From contig NZ_SJEW01000039.1 in NCBI RefSeq assembly GCF_005930475.1, positions 1 through 44,303 on the forward strand: a stretch of 44,303 nucleotides of DNA, given 5' to 3'. Shown here one piece after another: positions 32,828-40,713 of this stretch; the stretch's first letter is position 1, and the number at the start of each line of letters is the position of its first letter. The notes beneath the pieces were generated by a model. It worked only from the letters and a program-made list of their open reading frames with translations. It did no database searches and was not told the origin of the DNA. Source of the DNA: Modestobacter altitudinis. GTDB lineage: Bacteria; Actinomycetota; Actinomycetes; Mycobacteriales; Geodermatophilaceae. Position numbers and translations under genes: made by a program.

Positions 32828-32865
32828 GTAGAACGTTGTGCCATCAAAGTAGAACGATGTTCTAC
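32828..32865. promoter_or_regulatory. Putative TetR operator: palindrome plus half-site
   Basis: GTAGAACGATGTTCTAC (32849-32865) is a perfect 7+3+7 palindrome. The same GTAGAAC half-site recurs at 32828-32834, exactly 21 bp (two helical turns) away. The region lies between the divergent MFS and TetR genes, where it would cover both promoters. Confidence 0.75.
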
Positions 32866-32890
32866 AAAGGTCAACGGGCAGGATGAGGTC

Positions 32891-33487
32891 GTGACAGATG
32901 TCAGCGCCACCGGCGGCCGGACGCCGAGCCGCGCGGTCGAGCAGGCCCTGGTCGACGCCGCCGAGCGGGTGCTGGTGCGCGACGGGCTGGGCGGCCTCAC
33001 CGTGCGCGCCGTCGCCGCCGAGGCCGCGGTCGCGCCGATGGGCGTCTACAACCGGTTCGGCAACAAGGACGGGCTGGTCGCCGCGGTGCTCGCCCGCGGC
33101 TTCGAGGGGCTTCGGGTCGCGACCGCCGCAGCCGACGACGCCGACCCGGTCGACCGGCTGCTGATCTGCGGCCGGAACTACCGCAGGTTCGCCCTCGACC
33201 ACCCGCAGCACTACGGCGCGATGTTCGGCGCCGGCTGGGCGGCGACGGTCCCGACCGAGGAGCTGGTCGACCGCGCCGACGCCGCGTTCCAGGCGCTGGT
33301 GGACCGGGTCGGCTACGCCGTGGACCGGGGTGCGCTGCGCCCCGGTGACCCGGTGGAGACCGCGCAGCTGATCTGGAGCTCGGTGCACGGCGCCGTCTCG
33401 CTCGAGCTGGCCGGTCTCGGGAGGACCGCGGACCCCGCCGCCGGCTACGAGGCGCTGCTGCGGATGCTCCTCGACGGGCTGCGCTGA
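32891..33487 (+). CDS. TetR-family transcriptional regulator
   Basis: A 198-residue repressor. The N-terminal helix-turn-helix covers about 17-62: ALVDAAERVLVRDG, LTVRAVAAEAAVAPMGVYNRFGNKDGL, with the classic VYNRFGNKDGL recognition helix. The C-terminal ligand domain has the TetR_C-type ending seen in many efflux regulators. GTG 32891 follows an AGGATGAG element. It is divergent from the MFS exporter and should bind the palindrome between them, regulating both genes. The inducer is unknown. Confidence 0.92.
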   Translation: MTDVSATGGRTPSRAVEQALVDAAERVLVRDGLGGLTVRAVAAEAAVAPMGVYNRFGNKDGLVAAVLARGFEGLRVATAAADDADPVDRLLICGRNYRRFALDHPQHYGAMFGAGWAATVPTEELVDRADAAFQALVDRVGYAVDRGALRPGDPVETAQLIWSSVHGAVSLELAGLGRTADPAAGYEALLRMLLDGLR

Positions 33488-33580
33488 CCCCAACGGGTGA
33501 GTCCTCGAGCTCCCCGGGAACGCGGACCTCCAGCGGCCCCCGGATCGTGCCGACCCCTGCACAGACGAAAGGGGCCGGTC

Positions 33581-33763
33581 ATGTTGACCTTGGCGTGCAG
33601 TGCAGTGGCTCAGGCGGGGACCGCAGCGACGACCGCGTCGCTGGACGACACCTCCGCCGACGCCCTGGTGTTCGTGGCCGGTTGGCTGACCACGGCCGCC
33701 GAGCTGACCCAGCACGGGATGCTCATCCGCGATCTCGGGTCCACCTTCGACGTCTTCCTCTGA
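33581..33763 (+). CDS. Small hypothetical protein, 60 residues
   Basis: The protein begins MLTLACSAVAQAGTAATTAS, with a weak hydrophobic centre (ALVFVAGWLTTAAEL), and ends FDVFL. ATG 33581 is preceded by GAAAGGGG. A terminator-like repeat of the same type found after the acyl-CoA dehydrogenase follows the stop within 2 nt, which supports a real gene. I do not recognise it. Confidence 0.5.
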   Translation: MLTLACSAVAQAGTAATTASLDDTSADALVFVAGWLTTAAELTQHGMLIRDLGSTFDVFL

Positions 33764-33764
33764 T

Positions 33765-33821
33765 AGGACCCCCTCGCCCCCCACCGCTCGCGAGCTCGTG
33801 GCGGGCCCCTGCGAGTGGGCC
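33765..33821 (+). terminator. Terminator-like intergenic repeat, copy 1
   Basis: This sequence starts AGGACCCCCTCGCC and ends near GTGGGCC, and it contains a self-complementary GCTCGCGAGC core and CCAC/GTGG arms. It sits directly after a stop codon and resembles the element at 39150-39203. Confidence 0.45.
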
Positions 33822-33822
33822 G

Positions 33823-35085
33823 TCAACCGCCGCCGAGGCGGGTGGTACGGGAACCGCCGAGGTCGGCGGCGTCGGCTGCCTGCCGGCCGGCGTGCCAGCC
33901 GGCGGGGTCCACGGCGCGACCGCTGCGGCGGCGCACCGAGGGGAACAGCTCCTCCACCGCCCGGTCCACGGCCGCCTGCCGGCCGGCCAGCACCGGGGCC
34001 AGGTCGCTGCCGTAGGTGGCGGTGGCCTCCCGTCGTACCGAGTCCCGCGCGGCGGTCAGCCGCTCCTCGATCCGCTGCGCGTAGGAGTAGAGGAAGCCTC
34101 GCCGGTAGGCCGTCGACCGGCCACGTGCCCCGGCGAGCTGTGCCGCGTCGGCCAGTGACCGCCCCGACTGCAGCAGCAACGAGGTGACCAGCAGGTCCAC
34201 CACGTCCAGGTCGCCGGGCATCCCGACCAGCGTGGCGATGCCGAACGCAGGCAGGAGCACCACCCGCACCCCGTTCGCCGACCCGGCCGCCTGGACGATC
34301 GCCGCCTTCGCCTCCGCGTGCGGGTCGTCGAGGTGCAACCGGCGGGCCTGGACCTGCCCGGCCGTCGCCGGCGCGCCCGCGCGCTGACCCAGCATCGCGG
34401 TGTCGATGGCGTGCCGGGCCATCAGCTCCTGCGCCTTGGCCGTCAGCGCCTCGGCCTCCGCCTCGAACTCGGTCGACTCGGCCTTCGCCAGCAGGCCCCG
34501 GATCCGGCTGAGCGCCCGCGCGTCGACGGCCTCCTCCCAGCCGCTCTCGGCGAGCAGTGCCGCCGACCAGCCCGAGGGCGGGGGCAGCAGCTGCTCCAGC
34601 CGGGGGAGACCCCGCAGCACCCCGGTCACCCGCAGCACGTCCCGCCAGGCCGCCGCCGGGGCGATCTGCTCGGCCCGCCACCAGTCGGCCACCGTGCGCG
34701 CCGGCCCGTCCAGCTCGGCCAGCTGCGCCGTCCAGGCACGAGGTGCCCGCCCGGCCGTGCCGGCAGCGGTGGCCTCGCCGGTGATCACCGCCCCGACCAG
34801 CCGGCCCGCGCGGGCGCTGACCTTCCGCCGGACCACGTGGGTGAGGTCCGCCGGTTGCCAGCCGCCCTCCCAGAGGACCGGCAGCAGCTCGAGCAGCACG
34901 TCCTGGGCGTGGCCGTGCGAGTCGACCGCCGGGTCGCGGAGCAGCAGCCGGTCGACCACCCGGTCCAGCTCCTGCCCGGTCACGCCGGGCTGGGCGGCCA
35001 GTCGGGCACCTGCCAGCAGCAGGCGCAGCACGTCGTCCACGGGCGGAGCACTCCTCGGGGTCACCGGGTCAGGATGCCGCGCCAC
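33823..35085 (-). CDS. DUF2786 domain protein
   Basis: A 420-residue cytosolic protein. An all-helical N-terminal region (about 1-190) precedes the DUF2786 domain at about 192-231 (ALSRIRGLLAKAESTEFEAEAEALTAKAQELMARHAI). A C-terminal portion (about 255-420) has FGIATLVGMPGDLDVVD, a MLGQ-type helix and a QRIEERL segment. The function of DUF2786 is unknown. ATG 35085 is supported by the coding pattern only; no strong ribosome binding site is visible. The gene is divergent from the small membrane protein at 35256. Confidence 0.85.
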   Translation of the reverse strand: MARHPDPVTPRSAPPVDDVLRLLLAGARLAAQPGVTGQELDRVVDRLLLRDPAVDSHGHAQDVLLELLPVLWEGGWQPADLTHVVRRKVSARAGRLVGAVITGEATAAGTAGRAPRAWTAQLAELDGPARTVADWWRAEQIAPAAAWRDVLRVTGVLRGLPRLEQLLPPPSGWSAALLAESGWEEAVDARALSRIRGLLAKAESTEFEAEAEALTAKAQELMARHAIDTAMLGQRAGAPATAGQVQARRLHLDDPHAEAKAAIVQAAGSANGVRVVLLPAFGIATLVGMPGDLDVVDLLVTSLLLQSGRSLADAAQLAGARGRSTAYRRGFLYSYAQRIEERLTAARDSVRREATATYGSDLAPVLAGRQAAVDRAVEELFPSVRRRSGRAVDPAGWHAGRQAADAADLGGSRTTRLGGG

Positions 35086-35255
35086 GGACGGCGCAGGCGG
35101 GTCTGCCCGGCAGCTGGGGACGAAGCCGCCCGGTGTGGACGGCGGCGCACGGTCATGCGGGCCCCCTGTTCTGGCCGCCGCCCTCAGGGGCAGTCGCCCG
35201 GGCCGGACGCGGCGGCGCTTGCCTGCCGAGCGCCCTCCCGGCAGGCTCTCGCGGC

Positions 35256-35450
35256 ATGAACGGGTGGACCTTCCTGTCCCGGCTCACCGCCTGGGCGTTC
35301 GCCGGTGCGGCGCTCGGGCTGCTCGCGGGGCTGGCGCTGGTCGGGCTGGACGTGCTGGACAACCCGTTCTGGCTGGTGGCCGTGGGCATCGGCGCGGCGG
35401 CGGTGCTCATGCCGGCGACCTCGCGCCGGGCCGGTGACCGGCACGGCTGA
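35256..35450 (+). CDS. Small two-helix membrane protein
   Basis: A 64-residue protein with two hydrophobic segments (WAFAGAALGLLAGLALVGL and FWLVAVGIGAAAVLM) and a basic C-terminus (RRAGDRHG). It overlaps the SRPBCC gene by 17 bp. An 8-bp hairpin (GCCTGCCG, 35221-35246) lies 10 bp before the ATG and could influence initiation. No known family is recognised. Confidence 0.6.
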   Translation: MNGWTFLSRLTAWAFAGAALGLLAGLALVGLDVLDNPFWLVAVGIGAAAVLMPATSRRAGDRHG

Positions 35451-35805
35451 GCGGCAGCTCGGCCGGCGGGAGCGCCGGCTGCCCGCTCCGCCGGCGGTCG
35501 TGTGGCGGTCGCTCACCGAGCCGCACCAGCCGGGTGCCCGGCCGTGGCTCCGGCTGCTCGACGACGAGGTCGAGCCGCGGGTGCGCAGGGCCGGGGAACC
35601 GGGGGTGGTGGTCTGGTCCTCGCTGTGGCCACGACGCCCGGACGACGTCCTGACCTTCGACCTGCGACCGGCCGGCAGTGGGGCCGCGCTGCGCTGGACG
35701 CTCACCACGACCGGCGCGGTGCCCGACGACAGCACGACCGGGCACCTGCGGTACCGCGTCAACCACCTGCTGTGGTCCGAGCTCCGGAGCTCCTACGGCC
35801 AGTGA
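35434..35805 (+). CDS. SRPBCC-like protein
   Basis: A 123-residue soluble protein. LPAPPAVVWRSLTEPHQPG at the start is the usual first strand and helix of the polyketide cyclase/START-like (SRPBCC) fold, and LTFDLRPAGSGAALRWTLTT is the matching central sheet. The fold is shorter than typical members (about 140). GTG 35434 begins inside the upstream membrane-protein gene. Ligand unknown. Confidence 0.6.
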   Translation: MTGTAERQLGRRERRLPAPPAVVWRSLTEPHQPGARPWLRLLDDEVEPRVRRAGEPGVVVWSSLWPRRPDDVLTFDLRPAGSGAALRWTLTTTGAVPDDSTTGHLRYRVNHLLWSELRSSYGQ

Positions 35806-35830
35806 GGCCGTCGAGGTGGCCACCGGTGGC

Positions 35831-35836
35831 TACGTT
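35831..35836 (+). promoter_or_regulatory. Leaderless-type -10 box before the PEP-mutase-like gene
   Basis: TACGTT is followed by 7 nt and the ATG at 35844; there is no Shine-Dalgarno sequence. Confidence 0.45.
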
Positions 35837-35843
35837 GACCGGC

Positions 35844-36626
35844 ATGGCTGACCTCGCGACCCGCGCCCGGACCCTCCTCGACCTGCACACCGCACCGGAG
35901 ATCCTGACCCTGACCAACGTCTGGGACGTCGTCTCGGCCACCGTGGTCGCCGGCACGCCGGGGGTGCGGGCGCTGGCCACGGCGAGCCACTCGATCGCGG
36001 CGACCTTCGGCTACCAGGACGGCGAGAACATCCCGCTCGAGCTGCACCTGGACATGGTCGGCCGGATCGTCGCGGCGGTGGACGTGCCGGTGAGCATGGA
36101 CCTGGAGGCCGGTTACGGCGACGCGGGGGAGACCGTCCGGCGGGCGATCGAGGTGGGCGTCGTGGGCGGCAACCTGGAGGACCAGATGAAGCCGCTGGAC
36201 GACGCCGTCGCCGCGGTCGAGGCCGTGGTGCGTGCCGGGCGGGACGCCGGCATCGACTTCGTGCTGAACGCCCGCACCGACGCCTTCGTCACGGCGGCGC
36301 CGGACGCCGACCGCAGCGAGCTGGTCGCCGAGGCCGTCCGGCGCGGGCAGGCCTTCCTCGAGGCCGGTGCCCCGGTGGTGTTCGTGCCGCGGCTGGTCGA
36401 CCGCGAGGAGATCACCGCGGTCGTCGAGGGACTGGGCCGCAACAAGCTGACGTTGATCAGCGTCCCCGGCGCGTCGCTGCCGGCGCGCGAGCTGCAGGAG
36501 CTCGGCGTCGCCCGGGTGTCGACCGGTCCCTTCACCCAGCGGGTGGCGCTGACCGCGCTCCAGGACGCGGTGACCGGGATGGTCGCCGGCGGCACGCTCC
36601 CGCCGGGCACCCGGCCGCTGAACTAG
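35844..36626 (+). CDS. Isocitrate lyase/PEP mutase superfamily protein
   Basis: A 260-residue TIM-barrel enzyme of the PEP mutase-like branch. Visible motifs are LTNVWD (23-28), SMDLEAGYGD (84-93, metal-binding acidic residues) and NLEDQ (110-114). The catalytic-Cys KKCGH loop of true isocitrate lyases is absent, so it is not an isocitrate lyase; carboxyphosphonoenolpyruvate or 2-methylisocitrate type lyase activities are candidates. A TACGTT box lies 7 nt before the ATG, so the transcript may be leaderless. Confidence 0.85.
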   Translation: MADLATRARTLLDLHTAPEILTLTNVWDVVSATVVAGTPGVRALATASHSIAATFGYQDGENIPLELHLDMVGRIVAAVDVPVSMDLEAGYGDAGETVRRAIEVGVVGGNLEDQMKPLDDAVAAVEAVVRAGRDAGIDFVLNARTDAFVTAAPDADRSELVAEAVRRGQAFLEAGAPVVFVPRLVDREEITAVVEGLGRNKLTLISVPGASLPARELQELGVARVSTGPFTQRVALTALQDAVTGMVAGGTLPPGTRPLN

Positions 36627-37169
36627 GTGGCCGCCGCGGTCTCCCCCCGGTTGGCCTGGGCGGCGGAGCTGGCCGATCCGCGGCCGGGGGACCGCGTGCT
36701 GGAGGTCGGGTGCGGGCACGGCGTGCTCCTCTCGCTGCTCGCCGACCGGCTGACCACGGGCGTCGTCCTGGGGCTCGACCGATCGGCCACGATGACGGCC
36801 GCGGCGGCGCGGCGGAACGCGCCCGCTGTCGCCCGGGGGGTCGTGGCCCTGCAGACGGCCGAGCTGCTCGACGCGCAGCTGGACGCGGGCTGGGCCGACC
36901 TCGTGGTCGCCGTGCACGTCGGTGCCTTCTGGCGCCCACCCGCGGACGAGTACGGCGCGGTCCGGGAGGTCCTCACCGGCAGCGGGCGCTTCCTGCTGGT
37001 GGACCAGCCCCTGCAGCCGGGGACGACGGAGCACCGGACGGCACGGGTGGCCGCGCTGGCGGAGCCCTCCGGGCTGGTGGTCACCGCCGTGCACGTCGCC
37101 GACACGTCACCGCGGCCGTCCCTCGCCGTCGAGCTCCGCCGCTCGGCACCTGGGGCCCGGGCGGGTTGA
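36627..37169 (+). CDS. SAM-dependent methyltransferase (class I)
   Basis: A 180-residue protein. VLEVGCGHGVLLSLLADR (about 24-41) is the SAM-binding motif I, GLDRSATM is motif II, and ADLVVAVHVGAFW matches motif IV. It begins at GTG directly after the stop of the preceding gene (no gap), so it is translated in one operon with the PEP-mutase-like gene. Substrate unknown. A terminator overlaps its stop codon. Confidence 0.85.
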   Translation: MAAAVSPRLAWAAELADPRPGDRVLEVGCGHGVLLSLLADRLTTGVVLGLDRSATMTAAAARRNAPAVARGVVALQTAELLDAQLDAGWADLVVAVHVGAFWRPPADEYGAVREVLTGSGRFLLVDQPLQPGTTEHRTARVAALAEPSGLVVTAVHVADTSPRPSLAVELRRSAPGARAG

Positions 37170-37197
37170 GCGCTGCCCCACCTGGAGGGCAGCGCTC
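37168..37197 (+). terminator. Terminator after the methyltransferase gene
   Basis: A perfect 11-bp stem (GAGCGCTGCCC) with an 8-nt loop. The left arm begins inside the stop codon. Confidence 0.85.
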
Positions 37198-37260
37198 GAG
37201 CCGTGGGAAGCCACCTGTCGCAGGGGGACGACGACCGGGTCGCCCGGGGTCGGGAACCCC

Positions 37261-37266
37261 TAGCCT
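37261..37266 (+). promoter_or_regulatory. Leaderless-type -10 box before the TMEM175-like gene
   Basis: TAGCCT is followed by 6 nt and the GTG start at 37273, the same layout as other leaderless genes in this window. Confidence 0.5.
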
Positions 37267-37272
37267 GCGCAG

Positions 37273-37878
37273 GTGCGCACCGAGCGCGGCCTCGACCGCC
37301 TGGTCACCTTCCTCGACGCCGTGGTCGCCATCGCGATCACCTTGCTGGTCCTGCCGCTGATCGAGGTGCTGACCGAGGACAGCGGCGAGGACCTCGGCAC
37401 CGTCCTGTCCGACAACCTCGGGCAGTTCGGCGCCTTCGCCCTCAGCTTCGTGGTGATAGCGCGGCTGTGGCTGGCTCACCACCGCATCGTCGAGTCCGTC
37501 GGCGCCTACGACGGGCTGTTCCTCTGGGTGAACCTGTTCTGGGCCTTCACGATCGTGCTGCTGCCCTTCGCCACGGCGGTGATCGCCGAGTTCGGCACCG
37601 ACCGGCTGTCCCTGGGCCTGTACGTCGGCACGATCGCGGCCAGCTCCGGGGCGGCGACCACGCTCACCCTGCTGCTGCGCCGCCGCCCGGGGCTGCGCCG
37701 GCGAGGGGTCGGCGCCGACGACGTCGAGGTGGTCCCGTCCGTCGTCGTCACCGGGCTGCTGCTGGTCGCCCTTGTCCTCGGCGTCGTGTTCCCCCGGGTC
37801 AACTTCTACGCGATGTTCGTGCTGTTCCTCAGCGGTCCGGTCGAGCAGCTCGTCCAGCGCGTCCGGGTGCGGGGGTGA
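37273..37878 (+). CDS. TMEM175/DUF1211-family membrane protein
   Basis: A 201-residue membrane protein with about six helices. The N-terminal helix has LVTFLDAVVAIAITLLVLPLIEV, matching the (R)xxxFSDxxxAIAIT motif of bacterial TMEM175 potassium channels, except that the Ser before Asp is Leu here. FWAFTIVLLPFATAV follows in the third helix. Bacterial TMEM175 proteins form K+-conducting channels, but activity of this branch is unproven. Confidence 0.8.
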   Translation: MRTERGLDRLVTFLDAVVAIAITLLVLPLIEVLTEDSGEDLGTVLSDNLGQFGAFALSFVVIARLWLAHHRIVESVGAYDGLFLWVNLFWAFTIVLLPFATAVIAEFGTDRLSLGLYVGTIAASSGAATTLTLLLRRRPGLRRRGVGADDVEVVPSVVVTGLLLVALVLGVVFPRVNFYAMFVLFLSGPVEQLVQRVRVRG

Positions 37879-37967
37879 GCAGCACCACTCTCGGTGGCTG
37901 GCCCGGCAGATCGGGCGCAGCATCGGGGCTGCACGTCGACGTCGACGAGAGAGAAGGCACCGCTGCC

Positions 37968-39146
37968 ATGACCGATCTGCTCCTGCCCGCCGACTTCTTC
38001 GGTTTCCAGTCGCTGCTGCCCGAGGACGAGCAGAAGGAACTGGTGGCACTCCGCGAGTTCCTGGACTCCGAGATCAAGCCCCGGGTCAACGGCGCCTGGG
38101 CCGCCGCCGAGTTCCCGCACGACCTCATCCCCAAGTTCGCCGAGGCCGACATCGTCGGCCGCTCCTACGACTGGGACGGCCGGCCCCGCGCCTCCCGGCT
38201 GTTCACCGGCTTCCAGGCGATGGAGCTGTCCCGGGTCGACCCGTCGATGGCCACCTTCCTCGGGGTGCACAACGGCCTGGCGATGGGGTCGATCATGATC
38301 CTGGGCTCCGAGGAGCAGCGGCAGCGCTGGATCCCCTCGATGATGCGGATGGAGACGATCGGCGCGTTCGGGCTCACCGAGCCCGAGGGTGGCTCGGACG
38401 TGGCCCGCGGCATGCGCACCACCGCGCGCCGGGACGGCGACTCCTGGGTGCTCAACGGTGCCAAGCGCTGGATCGGCAACGGCACCTTCGCCGACGTCGT
38501 GGTGGTCTTCGCCCGCGACGTGGACGACGACCAGGTCAAGACCTTCGTGGTGGAGAAGGGCACCCCCGGCTTCGTCGCGACCAAGATCGAGGACAAGTTC
38601 TCGCTCCGCACGGTGCAGAACGCCGACCTGACGTTCACCGACTGCCGGATCCCGGCGGAGAACAAGCTCGAGGACGGCAACGGCTTCAAGGACGTCAACA
38701 AGGTGCTCAAGGTGACCCGTGGCGGGGTCGCCTGGAGCGGTGTCGGCTGCCAGCTCGGTGCCTACGAGGTGGCCCTGGCCTACGCCAAGGAGCGCAAGCA
38801 GTTCGGCAAGCCGATCGGCAGCTTCCAGCTGATCCAGGACCTGCTGGCCCGGATGCTGGGCAACGTGACCGCCAGCCTGGGCATGACGGTGCGGATCTCC
38901 CAGCTGCAGGAGGTCGACGCGCTGCGCGACGACCAGGCGTCGCTGGCCAAGAGCTACGTGACCGCCCGGGGCCGGGAGACGGTCGCCTGGGCGCGGGAGC
39001 TGTTCGGCGGCAACGGCATCGTGCTGGAGAACGACGTGATCCGGTACTTCGCCGACGCCGAGGCGCTGTACTCCTACGAGGGCACCCGGCAGATGAACAC
39101 CCTGATCGTCGGCCGCTCCATCACCGGCTTCAGCGCCTTCGTCTGA
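37968..39146 (+). CDS. Acyl-CoA dehydrogenase, glutaryl-CoA dehydrogenase-like
   Basis: A 392-residue flavoenzyme that introduces a double bond into an acyl-CoA and passes electrons to ETF. IGAFGLTEPEGGSDV and ERKQFGKPIGSFQLIQDLLA are ACAD signatures. The catalytic base is Glu371 in LYSYEGTRQMN, the position used by glutaryl-CoA dehydrogenases, and length matches that class. ATG 37968 lies after GAGAGAAGG. It is flanked by its own promoter region and a terminator-like repeat at its end, so it is probably transcribed alone. Confidence 0.9.
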   Translation: MTDLLLPADFFGFQSLLPEDEQKELVALREFLDSEIKPRVNGAWAAAEFPHDLIPKFAEADIVGRSYDWDGRPRASRLFTGFQAMELSRVDPSMATFLGVHNGLAMGSIMILGSEEQRQRWIPSMMRMETIGAFGLTEPEGGSDVARGMRTTARRDGDSWVLNGAKRWIGNGTFADVVVVFARDVDDDQVKTFVVEKGTPGFVATKIEDKFSLRTVQNADLTFTDCRIPAENKLEDGNGFKDVNKVLKVTRGGVAWSGVGCQLGAYEVALAYAKERKQFGKPIGSFQLIQDLLARMLGNVTASLGMTVRISQLQEVDALRDDQASLAKSYVTARGRETVAWARELFGGNGIVLENDVIRYFADAEALYSYEGTRQMNTLIVGRSITGFSAFV

Positions 39147-39149
39147 GAA

Positions 39150-39203
39150 AGGACCCCTTCCCGCCACGCCTCGCAGGCTCGGCGCGGGCGCCTGAGCGGG
39201 GCC
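39150..39203 (+). terminator. Terminator-like intergenic repeat, copy 2
   Basis: It starts AGGACCCCTTC and ends GCGGGGCC, 3 nt after the acyl-CoA dehydrogenase stop. By eye it is alignable with 33765-33821 over its whole length with a few gaps, especially the CTCGC...GCTCG core and the GC-rich arms. Confidence 0.45.
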
Positions 39204-39260
39204 ATCCCGAGCCCGGGGTGGGTGGCTGCCGGTCCGGTGGGTTTCCGGCCCTGAAGTGAC

Positions 39261-39303
39261 GATCACCTGCAGGGACGCCGGACCGGTGGACCTGCAGGTG
39301 ATC
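39261..39303. repeat. Perfect 13-bp inverted repeat with 17-nt spacer
   Basis: GATCACCTGCAGG (39261-39273) and its complement (39291-39303) flank 17 nt. Each arm contains the palindrome CCTGCAGG. It may be a terminator for the acyl-CoA dehydrogenase or a regulator site; nothing else explains this intergenic sequence. Confidence 0.6.
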
Positions 39304-39399
39304 AGCCATTCACGAGAAGTCGTACCGGGCCGGACCCGCGAACGGCCTCGGCCGTCGTCCCGGGGCGGCCCCGGCAGGACGGTCACCGCTGTCCGGACG

Positions 39400-39439
39400 C
39401 ACGACGGCCCCCGGTGCGGGAGCACCGGGGGCCGTCGTG
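39400..39439 (-). terminator. Terminator of the membrane stress operon
   Basis: A perfect 18-bp stem (39400-39417 with 39422-39439) with a GGGA loop, 13 bp after the last stop of the operon at 39453. Confidence 0.9.
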
Positions 39440-39452
39440 AGGTGGTGCCGGG

Positions 39453-40118
39453 TCAGGAGGAGGCGTGCCCCTGGACCGTCTGCTTGGCGTCCTGGGCGGT
39501 GCCCTGGACGTCCGAGGCCGCGGACTGGCCCTCGGACTTGACCGTCTGGACACCTTCCTGCGCGGTCTCCTTGACCGACTGGACGGCGTCCTGGGCCATC
39601 GGCTTCAGGTTGTCACCGATCTCCTGGGCGACGTTCTTCGCCTGGTCCACCAGCGGCTGCGAGTGCTCCTTGACCGCCGACTCCGCCTGCGCGGCGAGCT
39701 GCTTCTCCTTCTCGCTGGTGGGCAGCAGGGAGGAGACGAGCCAGCCCACACCGAAGGCGATGAGGCCCGCAGCCAGCGGGTTGCCCTGCGCCTGGCGCGT
39801 CAGGGTCTCGGGGGCGGACTGCACGGCGCCCACCGCGGAGTGGGCGGCGTCCTGCACGCTGCCGGCCGCGGAATGGGCCGCGCCCTGGGCGGAGCCGGCG
39901 ACGTCGTGCGCCTTGCCGCCGACCTGCGAGCCGCCCTGCTGCGCGGCGCCGAAGACCTTGTCCTTCAGGCCGGCGACGCTGCTCTTGGCCTTGCCGACGC
40001 GACGGTCCACGACGCGGGTCGGGTTGACCTTCTCGTTCAACGCGTCGACCTCGTAGCTGAGGTTGGCGCGGGTGTCCTCGATCTGGCGGCGGATCACGTC
40101 CGGGTCACTGCTGGTCAT
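39453..40118 (-). CDS. DUF3618-containing membrane protein
   Basis: A 221-residue protein. The N-terminal DUF3618 segment is DPDVIRRQIEDTRANLSYEVDALNEKVNP (5-33). A Gln/Ala/Ser-rich helical region follows, then a membrane segment at about 113-132 (GNPLAAGLIAFGVGWLVSSLLP), then a long amphipathic Ala/Gln/Lys tail (135-221). It is the last gene of the operon, 19 nt after the holin-like gene. Such proteins are found in actinobacterial stress-inducible operons; function is unknown. Confidence 0.85.
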   Translation of the reverse strand: MTSSDPDVIRRQIEDTRANLSYEVDALNEKVNPTRVVDRRVGKAKSSVAGLKDKVFGAAQQGGSQVGGKAHDVAGSAQGAAHSAAGSVQDAAHSAVGAVQSAPETLTRQAQGNPLAAGLIAFGVGWLVSSLLPTSEKEKQLAAQAESAVKEHSQPLVDQAKNVAQEIGDNLKPMAQDAVQSVKETAQEGVQTVKSEGQSAASDVQGTAQDAKQTVQGHASS

Positions 40119-40137
40119 CGTCAGTCTCCGTTCCGGG

Positions 40138-40713
40138 TCAGTTGGGCTTGAGAGCGCCGGGGACCTGCTGGAGGGTCTCCACGGTCTGCTCCGGCTTGGG
40201 GTTGATCTGCTTGAGCCTGGTGAAGTCGATCGTCTTCAGCGTCTTGCGGCCCACCGAGAGCAGGACGGCGGCGATGATGCCCCAGAGGACGGCCACGATC
40301 AGGGCCGCGAGGCCCGCGTCCATGATGTTCTCCAGTGCCCACCACAGGGCGCAGCTGAGGAAGACGGCCAGCATCAGCCCGGCCACGCCGGCACCCGCGA
40401 GCATCCCGGCACCCTTGCCGGCCTTGCCGGCCTGGGCCTTGACCTCCTCGGTCGCCTTGTTGGCGTCGGCGCGGAGCTCGGCCTTGGCCAGCTCCAGCTC
40501 CTGGCGCATCAGCGTCGACAGGTCACGAGTCACGTCGCCGATGAGCTGACCGACCGAGGTGCCCTCGACGTTCGGGTGCCCCTCCTCGGTCATCGGCTGC
40601 GCGGTGTTGCCGTAGTCGTAGCCGTCTGCAGCGGGCGGGACGTACGTCGAGGCTCCGGTGTCCCCGTAGCCCAGGTCCTGCTGCGGCACGCCGCCCTGGT
40701 AAGGGGTGCTCAC
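40138..40713 (-). CDS. Phage holin-like membrane protein (DUF1469 type)
   Basis: A 191-residue protein with a Gly/Tyr/Pro-rich N-terminus (1-50) and an amphipathic helix, SVGQLIGDVTRDLSTLMRQELELAKAEL (53-80). Two adjacent membrane helices (about 104-125 and 133-153) and a basic C-terminus follow. Chromosomal members of this family resemble E. coli YqjE and are not phage lysis genes. The GTG start overlaps the previous stop by 4 nt (GTGA). Confidence 0.85.
   Translation of the reverse strand: MSTPYQGGVPQQDLGYGDTGASTYVPPAADGYDYGNTAQPMTEEGHPNVEGTSVGQLIGDVTRDLSTLMRQELELAKAELRADANKATEEVKAQAGKAGKGAGMLAGAGVAGLMLAVFLSCALWWALENIMDAGLAALIVAVLWGIIAAVLLSVGRKTLKTIDFTRLKQINPKPEQTVETLQQVPGALKPN

Noticed and set aside
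40138-40713. Prophage remnant suggested by the holin-like gene
   Set aside because: No other phage genes nearby; the family is common in chromosomal stress operons and has a YqjE-like layout.
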